From Protonemura montana (taxonomy: Eukaryota > Arthropoda > Insecta > Plecoptera > Nemouridae), in NCBI GenBank assembly GCA_947568835.1, contig OX387605.1, positions 10,668,418 through 10,732,417 on the forward strand: 64,000 nucleotides of DNA, in the 5' to 3' direction. A model generated the notes under the pieces. That model did not search any database, was not told where the DNA came from, and saw only the letters and a program-made list of their open reading frames with translations. The translations under genes and the position numbers were made by a program. Positions 26,701 through 38,082 of the stretch are shown piece after piece; position 1 is the first letter of the stretch; the number at the start of each line of letters is the position of its first letter.

Positions 26701-29700
26701 CTCTGTGTTTAGTGCCGACCGGCTGACGATACAGCCGCACAGCCAAGAAGAGGACAATACACCAGTGATCTACGTCGCCGCCACGTTCGGCGTACATGAG
26801 CCAGATGCCAACCCGCTAGTGTGTGGGGTGGACATAAACAAGGCGGGTATAGAACAGCTTGAAGCGTTCCTCTGGGCTGTCGATCAGGTGAGTGCTCGTT
26901 GGTTTTATTATTTACTGATTCTGAAGAACCTTGGATAGTGCTATAAAGTAGTGCAAGATTTATGCACAGGCTAGAGGATTCCTAGGTCAAGGCTAAGAGT
27001 TCCACAAATGAGGAAGTGCTAAATGAAATGCAGCTGAGGTGAAGATATGTTAATAAAACAAGTAGCTTTTTTCCATGTAGTTGCAAATTTGCCAACTCAA
27101 CAAATTAGCTGTTCTTATAAATGCGTGGTATGCCAAACGTTAAAATATTTCAAAATGTTAGAAACTGTATACTCATTGCTAGAGAATATTCATCCTACAT
27201 CATAACAAGAATTGGGAAAATCTGTTAACTTGAAATTTCTTGTAGGTAAACTTAAATAACACCCAGTTGCGGCTGGCCGCAGTTGTGCTTGACACTTGTG
27301 GCAGCATTGTCAAGACGTCGCGCGTCGTTACGGACCTGCTGTCAAACCCGGCTAACAACAACATCGTTGCGTTGATTTCCGGCGATGGAATGGAACTCAC
27401 CGACCCGCTCCTTGACGTGATCGGCCACCTGAAAGTGCCGGTGCTCTACGCCCAAGCCAGCGGTCCTCCCGCCCACAGGAAGACTCACTCACCATATCCA
27501 CTACAACTTGCTCCATCCAACATAGCGCAAGCTGCGGCGATACTGACTCTGCTTGAAAAATTGGCTCGCAAGTGCGCTACGGTTTTCTATCATCAGGACG
27601 GTGGAGAGTTCGAAGAGATTTTTAAAATCATCGAAAGTCAAGCAGACATGGCTAACATGAAACTTACTGGTATGTTATTTAAGGTGAACCCAGAAAAATA
27701 AATCTGTTTATGCCTAGATCTTGAATCCTAGATCTTTGTGTGTGGATCTTGAAACATTTGACATCACATCAACACTGCGCTAGTAAGGCCAATAGTGGAA
27801 TTTGAGAGAATCATATGGGATCCATAAAGACAGGGAGAGACCCGAGAGGTGGAGAGAGTTCAGAGACTGGCAGCAAGGAGAGTCACAGGGAGAACAGGAA
27901 GGTTTAGGTGGGAGAAGGAGATCAGAATGATAAAAGCCCAGCCGTAATGATATGGGAGTTGGGGTGGGAGAGTCTAGAAAACAGAACATTGGAAAGTATT
28001 CGTTCACTAACAGAACGATAGAGCAGTGGAATGAAATGTAAGTAGGAGTCAAGATCAAAGCTAAGGAAATGTCTGCCGAAAAGTTTAAAAGCAGCTACGA
28101 CCAAGATGTCGAATATCCCTAATTGTACAATGCACGTGTTCCTATAGATTAAAGTAGAACTTATGACTTAGTCCACATAAACTCCATTATCATATCTACA
28201 TTATTATCATTATATTATTAGTATTATTTTATTATCATTATATTATTAGTATTATTTTATTATCATTATATTACCTTACCACCATTACTTAATTGTACAA
28301 TTGTAAGAGGAATGGAAATTACACTAAATTAATGCTCAAAATATTGTGGCAGTAATTTTAACTAAAAAAACTCTTCTTGGCATAATATTTAGTTACATTA
28401 TACATTACATTTTAAAAGTTAAAAGTTATGAAAGAAAAGTGTTAAACTGGTCCAAATGGAGGTGGAGAAAAAGAGTAGATTACATTATTTAAAAATCAAA
28501 TTTATTGAAGGTTGTAACAATCACACATTTCTCCCCAGGGGTCGCAATACCGGTTGCCTCTGTCAACATATCGGACGTATTGCGGGAGTCTTTCGGATAT
28601 ACGACGACACTTCGAGATAACAGCACCGCTGCCGGGGTTTTACTACTGCCGCAAAAACGTCTCGACTTGCTCTTGCGAGCTGTTCACGTTCTGGATGACC
28701 AGGGGCAGTTGAATGCAGCGCACATCACGTGGTTTTCCTTGGGATCTGATCAAACTCTCAAAGCTCACAGGTTTGGAAACATTGGGAACATTGCAGAACA
28801 TTAGAAACATGTAATTGGTCAAGCAAATCCAAATGCGATTGTAGTACAAATATCTATACCTAAAGATAAACTCACCAGAGATTACCATTGACAAACTGGG
28901 AAGACGATCGTACAATTACAATAGCAATTGTGTCATTGGCTGGCACCAGGGGAGGTTTGTAACTTGCTTGATGGCATTTTGCTCTCCACCAGGATGCACC
29001 AGCTCTGAGCGAAAGCGGCCTCAACCAAAGACATGATCACTAGCTGTTTCTGCATTATTTTTTTTTTAAATTGCACCGTCCAGATTCTCCGGGCAAGAAA
29101 AGTGTACCGGGGGCAACCCAGTGAAACACGCAGATTGCTCCCGGTGCTCACCTGGGTCGCACTGAGGCAGCCAGTCGAATACGCCATACCGACGTATCAG
29201 CAGTTCAGGATGACCATACCCATTTTTTGTGGTGGAACTCTTTCGTACTCTTGATGGGGATCGTGTAAATATAAATTGGTCAACATCCACAAGATCAACA
29301 TTTTTAAATTGGCACCATGCAATAAACAACACTCAGGATGAAAATGGACTCCTGAAAGTAAGGCACACATGCTCTCAAAAGCTAAAGAGTTGTGTCTCGT
29401 AATTCTGGGAAATGAACTTAAGTTTGTTAACTAAAGTGTGAAAACTAATAATTTAGCGGAGAATCGCTGGGAGTGCTACTGCTTCGCTCCAAGGCTAGTC
29501 GGGTTCTTGAATTTGAGGAGCACTTCCGCAACCTGACCCTGGACGGGAACGTTCGTAACCCGTGGTTCCGAGAGTTCTGGGCCAGGGTGTTCCACTGCCG
29601 GGGTTCCGTTTGCAACAGCCAACAGAAGCATAGCCTACACAGCTACCAACTCACTCATGTTAGTATTTAGGGGGAAAACTAAAAAATGTATGCACCAATT

Positions 29701-32700
29701 TATTTCAGTCTCCTAAAAAATTTGAATTGTTTTAGAATCACGCTGTTGTGAACACCATTAATGCAGTGCTGGCTGTAGCCCATGCCCTTGAGACTGTAGC
29801 CAGAGACCTTTGTCCAGGTGAGCAGAGCCTTGATTGATTTACAAAATTATTTTCAATTTAATTTTTGCTGTTTTTTTTTTTTTTTTTTTAATTCGGCTAG
29901 AAACAAGATTTTGGCTTACTTTTGAGAGAAAAAATCTAGTACCGTTCAGTATTTCTGTGATTTTTTTTAGGAACGATTGCCAATTCTTGTGCAATGGCCA
30001 GCAAAGTAGTCCGTGTTCGGCAGAGATTGTTCGAAGTGACGCCTCGAATGGCATTCGTTGGAGTCGGCATGAATGCTGTTGCATTTTCAGTCAATGGCGA
30101 GAATGCTCATGCAGGCATTGAAGTGAGTGCTGATTCTAACTCTTGATGACAACTTGATTGTGATAGAGGAGATCAACTGATTATAAACTTTTTGCAGGTG
30201 ATGAACCTCCAGCCTAGTGGACTTGAATCTGTGGGATACTTTGACGCGAGTGGAACCCCACTACTGAACGTCACTCAAATAAAGTCCTACGTGTCTCGAA
30301 ACAGAGTTGAAGTGTTGTTGCGAGATGTCAAGCCGTCATGTTTCGGACGGAAGTTACAGGGAACAAGGGAAAATTCGGCACATTTAATTGAGGTGAGAGA
30401 GTAACTATTGAGTAGTTCTAAGGTATTTGATACAGCTCACATAGCTCACAGCGTAGGTATAGCTCACACTTAGTAGGTACATGCATTTTGTATGCCCATC
30501 TACAAAGCCATTTATCAAAAAATTCAGACTATATTTTTTGTGAGAAAGTTATGAGGTTTAGTATTTGTTTTAAAGTACAGTTTCCATTAGAATATATCTG
30601 AATGCCTTGTTTCCATCTTTATAAAATTCAATCAATTTTCTGCAAAAATCATAATGTACAGTCATAAATCATAATGTAAAGGATTGAAAAGGATCTTGAC
30701 CCATCTGTTATTTCCCAATCAGATCTTTCTTAGTGCAAAGCAAAAGAATAATGCAAATTTATTGTCTATTGGCAATCTCAGTGACAGACAGATTCCCTGG
30801 CAATCAATCCAAGGACTGGACTTTAAATACATGTGCGACCATGTCTCAGCTTTCGCCAAACCGGCACCTTTCGCTGCTGGGCGTGATGGCAGCTGGAGAG
30901 GCTGGCGCTGGGATGTTTGCATGCGGTCCGACGCATCTCGCTGCAAACCTCCAGCTGGCGGCGTTACGACTAGCACTGGACCAAGTCAACCTGGACCCTG
31001 CGATACTGCCTGGCATCCAGCTCGGCCTCACTGTGCTCGACAGCTGCTCACGGCCTGTAGCCGCACACAACGCCGTCTACAACTACCTGGCTTCTACAGG
31101 TAGGCCACTTTATTTGGTCACACATGCTTTGGATTTATTCAAATCATTGTTTTGCCAAAACATAAAAAATGCATACTTACAATCTATTGCGGTAAGTAAA
31201 GACAAACAACATTTGTATTGCAATTATTTATTAATTTGTTTTGTCATTTAGCTGTAAAGACTCATCAAATACACTTACATCATCTCAAAGAGGTTGTGTC
31301 AAATTAGCATGGATGATCAATCTAATACCTGCCAAAGGTGGAGATATTGGTTTGATTCTCTGATAAAGTAAAAAAAAATGAGAGAGTAGCAGTATTAGAA
31401 TGAAATCTGATTTAAATTGCAAACGCTTGCAATGCGCGGGGTATTTTATTATTAACAACACTATAACCGACTCAAAAGTTGATGCCCAAACGCAGACTCG
31501 AACCCCGATTTCCACCTTTCGCGGGTGTTGCTCTGAACCATTGAGCTATCTGGACACTGGCTTCTTGAGACGATTTTAGTGTATTTGATGAGAATGACAG
31601 TTCTCCAAGGAGTAGAACCATGAGGCTGTGAAAACTCACAGTCACTCTGATTCTAGTGACGCTATATCACGTCACAACCTGTCAAACTTGAATAACTCCA
31701 ATTTGACGTTGGATTCGTTGCTGTAGCAGGATAAAATCTGATTTAAATTGCAAACGCTTGCAATGCGCTAAAATACAAATAAAATAATAAAATACTAATA
31801 ATTTACTAATAATAATAATAAGAAATAATAAAATACACTAAAATCGTCTCAAGAAGCCAGTGTCCAGATAGCTCAATGGTTCAGAGCAACACCCGCAAAA
31901 GGTAGAGATCGGGGTTCGAGTCCGCGTTTGGGCATCAATTTTTGAGACAGTTATAGTGTTTTTAATAATAAAATAGAGAGTAGCAGTGTTTGTAAAAACA
32001 ATAATAAGTTTGACAAAATGGTAATCTTCTTACAGACCCTGACGGAAGACTGATGTCGGAGGACATATTTGCTGCGGTGACCCTAGATGAGCCATCAGCG
32101 TCTACGGTAGACCAATTGCTTAGCGCCCACAACATAGCACAGCTTGTCGTTCCGGCCAACTTTTCTGTCCTGCAGTCTTATCAACTGTTTGGTTCACCCA
32201 GCCAGGAAAAGGTGAGAAAATTAGGTGAATGGTCAAAGAAAACTAGCAAATTTAAAAAAGAGCGTCATGAATAACCATGGAATTGGTACAACGTTATGTG
32301 TTATTACTACATTATTTTCCTAGCGAGAGATTTTCTGAGTGTCGTAATTTTGTAAAATACTCACTGCATGATGTGGAGTTGGATTTTTTCAATGACTAAA
32401 ATATGCACTGATTCAAAGACTATTTTAATTTTTAATTTAATTTTTTTTAGATTGCCCTTCAACTGAGTGATAGCCTTCTCCATGCCATACTTTCTCTCAT
32501 CCATTCTCTAAATTCCCATTCATATTCAATAATCCGAGGGAACACTTCAAATGCAGACTACCTCACTCAGCACCTTAAAAATCAGTCAGTTTTGGGGCCT
32601 GTCTGTCTGGCCGGAATCTACACGTTAAGTGAAGAACAGCTCTCGGATTCGGGCAGGTCAATGGTTAATGAAGAGGTAGCACAGCTTCTGAAACCTGGAA

Positions 32701-35619
32701 CTCTTGTGATTCTGTTGGTGGAAGACCCAATCCAGATGCAACAATTCTTAGAAGCATGCCGAGGATTTCACAGCCTCATTTTCTTGGCAGTGCTTCATTC
32801 TGCTGAATTCAATTTTAATGGAGGTAAGCCACTTAGGTGTTGGTAGTTTCAAGGATACCTTTCAAAGGGTTTTGGTAACCAAATTAGATATTCAATAAAA
32901 TAGGCAGTATAAGAAAGCAATTCACGCCGATTTGACACATCAAATGTGTGTCTTTGTGTTTTTGTTCCTATGCCCCTTGTTAACAGTGTTGCTTGATTTT
33001 GTTGCAGGGATAAATACGGTACTAAACTTAAGTCCGTCTTATTACGTAGAACAACACTTATCAGAGATGGCTGCTAAGTTTGCAAGATCTCTCAGTTCCA
33101 AGCAAGCCAAATTTCTCGAGTTTTCAATGGTGAATGATACCAATTCCTCAATAGTTACTAAAGAATCTCATCAGCACCTAATGATGTTCAAGAAGATCAT
33201 GGGTTCAGTTATTATCTTGTCGAAAGGATTACACAATTTCATAGACAGACATTGTCAACAGAAATTTGATTTAGGTGCACTTTCTGAATGTATAATGCCT
33301 AGAAGTGAGAACAGAAATATAAGGCAGATATTTTGGGAAGAAATATACCAGTCATTCCCAAACTTTTCATTTGATGTGTGGAATCAAAATGGACCAATAG
33401 GAACATGGAACAAATCATACGGCTTGAAGATAACAGAAAAACTGCCCAAGTAAGTTGAAACTCTTCTACTGCTCTTTACACCATTCTTTGCTTGAGGAAA
33501 AATTGAAAATTGTTCTCCATTTTGTAGAACATTCAAAATTCTAAAGATTAATTGTATATTTTTTTGTTCTATATTCCATGCCAAAAAAAGTTACGAAAAA
33601 TGCATTGTTCTTATCAGATTAAAAGGTCTCAAAAACACCAATATGATTGATTACTAATTATTTTACGTTTATCTCCAATTTCCTTAGATTTATATCCGAC
33701 TGCCGATCCCTTGAGTGCACAGCCTGTGGTTCGTCTAGGCGTCACGACTCAAACCGACGTACGAGTTTCTACCACAACCTGCAACACCCATACTCTGCCG
33801 TTCTCGGAGGCTTGGCTCTGCTTGGAGCGTTTCTCACAATCCTTACTACGGTCTACTTCCTGGCCGCTGCCGCGATACCCAACAACAATGTCACGGGAAG
33901 CACTTCAGTGCTTGGCTACTTGATCCTGCTCGGGCTGATGCTGTTGTTTACGGCAAATCTGAGCTTTGTGCTGATACCCACAGAAGTAACCTGTGGGGTG
34001 AGAAGATTCCTGCCAGGCCTTGCATATTCCATGATTATTTCTGGCATGTTGTTGAAGGTATATGCTTATATTTTACATTTTCTTTTTAGTTAAAATGTAT
34101 GTTCAAATGTATTTGAGAAGATTGGACAACAATTTAAAAAAATGTTGTGCTTCTTCTGCAACCTAGGTGTAATATTTTCCATTAGCGACACATTACATAC
34201 AACAAAAAGGCCAGTAGCTCCGTTGAAACTAGGCCCTTGCTGATCTTGCATACCAGTCCAGTAGCTGTGAATAAATTTATTTGCCAAATGTTTTTACTTA
34301 ATCAATTTCAAAAGCATGCAGACTCTGTCTGCTCATATGCAACTTAATAACAAGTATACATCTTTCAAAATCATCTCTTTCTTATCCAGGTTATCGTAAC
34401 GCTGCGTTACGGAAGGATCTCGAGCCGAGGTAAAGATGTTCTGAGTCGTCCAACGGCATTGGTTGTTGCCGGCTTGGTTCTGACACTCATTCAGATCCTT
34501 CTTGCGGGCGGCTGGTTGACGATTGTGCCGCCGAGAATTTACTCACTGGGGGCGTTAACAAACCCAGCCACTTGGCGGTGCTATCCGAGCGGCAACTTCC
34601 ACATCCACCTACTACTCTCACTCACATACATATTCCTGTTGCTTACGTTCACAGCAATATTTGCACTTCTGTGCATATTGAGGTAGGAATAACAATTTGC
34701 TTCTTACTAACCATATTGTTTTCATGAGTCGTATGAAATAGGCAGGCTCATATTATTATTTTTATAAAGTAGGACTGTTCTAAAATTTCATGAAGATATA
34801 CGAACTATTTGAAAATTCATAAGAGTTAATGCTAGTCATCTTTCAGCACATATAGACTTATTTTCTGGAAGGCACCCTCTGAATTGTGTTTCGGTTCTGT
34901 TGTATATTTTTTCAGTTCTCGTCGTAAATGCCTGGGGGAGTGTTTAGGTGAGGCTGGGTGGATCATGGTATCCTGCATCTTAGTGACAGCGGTCTTCACT
35001 GTTTGGGGCATTGCTGCCGTTTCCTTCTTGACTCCTGGTCAAGCAGATCTGGCAACTGCTGCCGCTCATTTGTTAGCGGCCTACGTGCTCCTCCTCTGCC
35101 TCTATGTGCCAAAAGTCATACTCTATTCAAGGCTTAAGTCAGAAAAGAAAGTGGCGCAGAGTAATTTGCACCCCGTCTATGATATCACACATTTCCAGCC
35201 ATCAACACTGAAAACTATACCAAGTAAGCATGTTGGCCCCAGAAGGTGGCAAAATAAATTGATTTTGAGATATCCATAAAACAAGCATTCTCAGTCACCA
35301 TGCATAATTTGTCTGTAAATACTCACCTGTTTCAGATTTTGCCTCACCAATCTTAGGAATGGGTACGGACATGATGGAAGTAGATGATGATCTACTAAAC
35401 GACCCAACGCAAGTCGTACCAAGTTCTCTGTATTCACTGTCCATGTTCAGTGCAGGGGATGATGAATGTTCCGATGAGAATGCAAGTCATTATGAGCCAG
35501 GCACTAATGAGTTTACTGTGCCGGTTCATCTTTCGAACCCTCTGCTTGGTCTTTCCTCCACGCTGGATTCAGACTCCACACTCGGTATGCCTAAAATGAG
35601 CAATTCTTCTCCTAAATAA
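17770..35619 (+). CDS. Class C GPCR with four tandem Venus flytrap modules, 27 exons
   Basis: Class C GPCRs sense extracellular ligands through a Venus flytrap (VFT, ANF-receptor) domain coupled to a 7TM core. Here 27 exons join in one frame to about 2,352 residues. Exon 1 encodes a signal peptide (MELLKNWRSISTCILWLCWC). Four VFT modules follow, each with the mGluR-like strand ending D-S/T-C: VFDSC (about 101-103), LLDSC (613-615), VLDTC (1108-1110) and VLDSC (1585-1587), spaced 477-512 residues. Two modules keep QLEAFLWA before it; VGSWIEGNL recalls the mGluR VFT end. Instead of the nine-Cys domain there is CRSLECTAC, then seven hydrophobic spans, a TM3-region Cys (VTCGVRR), an ECL2 Cys (TWRCYPSG) and TM7 LYVPKVILYS (YVPK about 2219). 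Introns after exons 2 and 3 start with GC. The start of exon 20 (30850) is the weakest boundary. Ligand unknown; possibly an arthropod orphan receptor group. Confidence 0.88.
18643..18683. repeat. Small inverted repeat in GPCR intron 1
   Basis: AGTGTACACCAAAG and CTTTGGTGTATACT form a 14 bp stem with one mismatch around a 13-base loop. No function or family can be assigned. The rest of this intron (17900-19245) shows no feature I can support. Confidence 0.45.
24630..24930 (-). mobile_element. LINE 3' end fragment in GPCR intron 10
   Basis: Read on the minus strand, about 24925-24735 encodes a stretch containing SLYLSSIKTTKSARSIFYNG, then REYNQLP and VKEFRAKFIKM, typical of the C-terminal end of CR1/Jockey-type LINE polymerases. 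An AT-rich tail follows, ending in a poly-A (poly-T on plus at about 24630-24665). Only the 3' end is present, so it is a truncated, dead copy. Confidence 0.7.
25960..26530 (+). mobile_element. LINE 3' end fragment in GPCR intron 12
   Basis: A frame from about 25985 to 26237 ends with RTIREWNALKTENRAKG and then ARFREI, the usual R-x-W-N-x-L plus F-(K/R) ending of non-LTR retrotransposon ORF2. It is followed by an AT-rich 3' UTR and the simple tail AAATATCAATATCAATAT. The 5' portion is absent. Confidence 0.7.
27770..28320 (+). pseudogene. Degenerate LINE 3' end in GPCR intron 14
   Basis: Translating 27780-28120 gives broken segments such as RPIVEFERIIWDP, REVERVQRLAARRVTGR and FTNRTIEQWNEM, which match the conserved end of LINE polymerases (Y/FxxxxWDP, QRxAAR, RTIxxWN). 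Stop codons and frameshifts separate them. An AT-rich 3' UTR with short repeats of TATTATTAGTATTATTTTAT follows to about 28320. Confidence 0.65.
31378..31590 (-). mobile_element. tRNA-derived SINE copy, minus orientation, GPCR intron 20
   Basis: The minus strand of 31555-31484 folds as a complete 72-nt tRNA cloverleaf: acceptor GTCCAGA/TTTGGGC, D-stem GCTC/GAGC, A-box TAGCTCAATGG, B-box GGTTCGAGTCT. The anticodon loop lacks the universal T33, so it is unlikely to be a working tRNA. A non-tRNA body follows, containing GCGCATTGCAAGCGTTTGCA, also found at about 31745-31770. Confidence 0.75.
31720..31990 (+). mobile_element. tRNA-derived SINE copy, plus orientation, GPCR intron 20
   Basis: A second 72-nt cloverleaf of the same family lies at 31862-31933 on the plus strand, with the same acceptor, D-stem and B-box and a better-paired T-stem. 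Upstream at 31735-31770 is a piece of the SINE body in the opposite orientation, so this region is a composite of at least two insertions or an inverted rearrangement. The flank AAAATCGTCTCAAGAAGCC precedes the tRNA part in both copies, so the repeat unit extends 5' of the tRNA region. Confidence 0.7.
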
Positions 35620-36697
35620 TGGGAAATGGAACTCATGTACTAGCCATTTGGCACTGTTACCGTTTCATTACATAGACATTTACTTGATATTTTTTAAATT
35701 CATTTGAGTAACAAACTTGTGTCAAGTCAACAGCTACCTACCTACCAATTTTCTTGAAATTAAGTGAAATGTCTCGTAAAATGTTACAATTTATTTCATT
35801 TCTTGTTTATTTCAGAAAGTATTTCTTACATGTAAATTGAGAGTATGAATTCACAACACGGGCAGCTCAGTCTGGACAATTTACACTGCCATTCCATGAC
35901 AGAACATTAATACAACAACCAACTCAGGTAGTATGGCAAAGTGATCAATTTGACAACAGCTAGCATTCTTAACAGCTAGTTTCTCTACAAATCACGGCTG
36001 AAGCCTGGTTTATTATTTACTTTGTTTTATAAACAAATTCTGATTTAATAGTTGGAGAGTCCACCACCAACAAAGTATGTTACATTTCACTTAGGAAAAA
36101 ATCAATACATATAACATGTCGTTAAATATATTGCATTTATTTCGATGCACCTGTGACTATTATTGGGGACGTTTATTGGTTTAAAATAGATTTTTCCATG
36201 TGAAGTATTATATGGTTTGAGGTACAAAGTACCTTTTAACAAACCTGACAAGTTGCCACCGAGTATTAATTAATAAAATGTGTGACAGCTATGAAATCTC
36301 GATAGTATGCTTTGAGAGGTACTTGACTGTAATGGAATGTGTGTACTAATGAATCTGGCAATTTTGCTTAGTGATAATTTGATGCAATGGCAGCACCACT
36401 ACCAGAGAAATCTTGTTGCAGTTATGTAAATCAGTAATGATCAGGCATTCCTTTTCGCACCCTCCCCCTTGGCAACATCGTATCGAGATTTAATTTCACT
36501 ACAGATTATCCAATCGGTTCGTGCCGATTATAGGAAATAACAATGCAAAAGATATAATGTCTCTTTTAAAACATAGATCAGTGAACATCAATTTTACACC
36601 GATTTAAAGTTTGAATTAAAATCAAAACTTTCCATACAAGAAATTAAAATAGCACATGGAAGTTGGTTAGGCCAGCATGTATAGGTAATCAACAAGA
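35620..36697. other. Convergent 3' region between GPCR and SELT
   Basis: About 1.1 kb between two convergent stop codons. It must hold both 3' UTRs. It is AT-rich with no coding frame or repeat family I can support. Confidence 0.4.
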
Positions 36698-38082
36698 CTA
36701 TTTAGCAAACCCAGGCTTCAATTCAACTTTTCCTTGAAATTGTAATTGATTATCAATGATTTGAAACAACTCAGGTGGCTGCGGTATTCTTCCAGTTTCT
36801 AGTTTTGACCACACAGGGACATCTGAAATCATATATTATATTTTAGAACTGTAGGCACAGGAACTCTATTAGTTTCATAGGAAATATAACAAGATAGGAA
36901 AGTAATTTTATCCATGCTTTTACCATTAAAATATATTTCAAATGCTCCCGAAGATATGAGTTGGCCTTCGATTGCGTTGCACAAGAAGAACAACATCATG
37001 CATGAATAAAGTTTGTTTGTGATGCACCACGTCCACCACGCTGGCGCCTCTGGTTGTCCAATCCACGTAAAAATGTTAGCACTGCTCAAGATGCAGACTA
37101 TAAATAACATTTTTAGCGCTCCCTACATGAGGATACAAAGGGAAATTAATTGTAGTTATTAAAAAGTCATCACCACCTGCAAGTCAAGTATGAAGCATTA
37201 AATTATCAGAACTTAATTTTAATAATTATGTGTGAGTATAGTGTGTTTAACAGCACTGCTTTATTAGAGCAAATACCAAAGTTCTACTTGACTCACCAAA
37301 AATTTAGCTAAATACATGTTGGCTCCATTTGGGTTGTAGTTATCTCCTTCAACTACAATCTCCGGATACTTCTGTTGTATTATGGACCCATATTCTTGGA
37401 ATGCCTTTTGATAACCACATGAGTAACTGAAAAGAGGTAAAGTAAAGATAAAGTAAACTCATAAACGCAACACAACTAAGATTAAATTGCTAACTGACTT
37501 CACCAGCTAAGGGAGAAGGAAATATTGTTAGTGTAGAAGTGCTATTGTTTGATACCTAAAATGGAGTTTCAGGTACATTGCATTGATTTTAAATGTACAT
37601 GTTTCAAGTAGAACTTACGTAAGAATCCAGAGACACCCAGTTTGGGCTAAACCTACAATCGTCAAACGAGACGTTGGGTGTTATCGTAAAGTGATCTAAT
37701 GATTTTGAAAATCTCATTCATCAGCTTAAAACAGTCGCCACCCAAATCATAAAATATAATCTGATGGTACAGGTGGTTATGTAACCAAAATAGTACCAAT
37801 GGTTTTGGAGGAGTTCGTTTCAAGCACGAAGTTTATGCACAGTGCAATGAACCTAGATTATCACTTTCTAGTTTAACTAAACGTAAGCTTCATACGAGCG
37901 ACAAATATTACTTACCAATATTCAAATCTCAGTGTAGGGCCCATAAACTTACTGCCATCAAACTTGGTTACTGCAGGTATTTCCTTGGTATTTGATTCTG
38001 ATTGCACAAACACATTTCCATCCGACAATAAACAGAAAAATGCAATTACGGTGATATACACAACTTTCCTAAAATCAAACAT
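36698..38082 (-). CDS. SELENOT: Selenoprotein T homologue, Cys form, 4 exons
   Basis: SELT is an ER-resident thioredoxin-fold oxidoreductase of the Rdx family. Exons 38082-37916, 37426-37297, 37122-36924 and 36822-36698 join in frame to 206 residues, close to the family length. A hydrophobic N-terminus (MFDFRKVVYITVIAFFCLLS) serves as signal or anchor. The redox motif is C56-Y-S-C59-G-Y, where vertebrates have CxxU: the fourth position is TGT (Cys), so no selenocysteine recoding is needed. The conserved membrane segment (MLFIVCILSSANIFTWIG) and the end YSCMMLFFLCNAIEGQL, SGAFEIYFN, DVPVWSKLETGR are clear. The gene is head to head with EB1, with 803 bp between start codons. Confidence 0.95.

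Noticed and set aside
29066-29332. Minus-strand frame in GPCR intron 15 with several Cys and Pro
   Set aside because: No family recognised, no supporting splice partner, and the opposite strand is also open.
31484-31933. Two 72-nt tRNA cloverleaves as functional tRNA genes
   Set aside because: Both lack T33 and sit in repeat bodies shared with other copies, so they are tRNA-derived SINE heads.
17770-35619. Several separate genes rather than one four-module receptor
   Set aside because: There is one signal peptide, one 7TM, no stop codon between modules, and all exon phases fit. RNA evidence could still overturn this.
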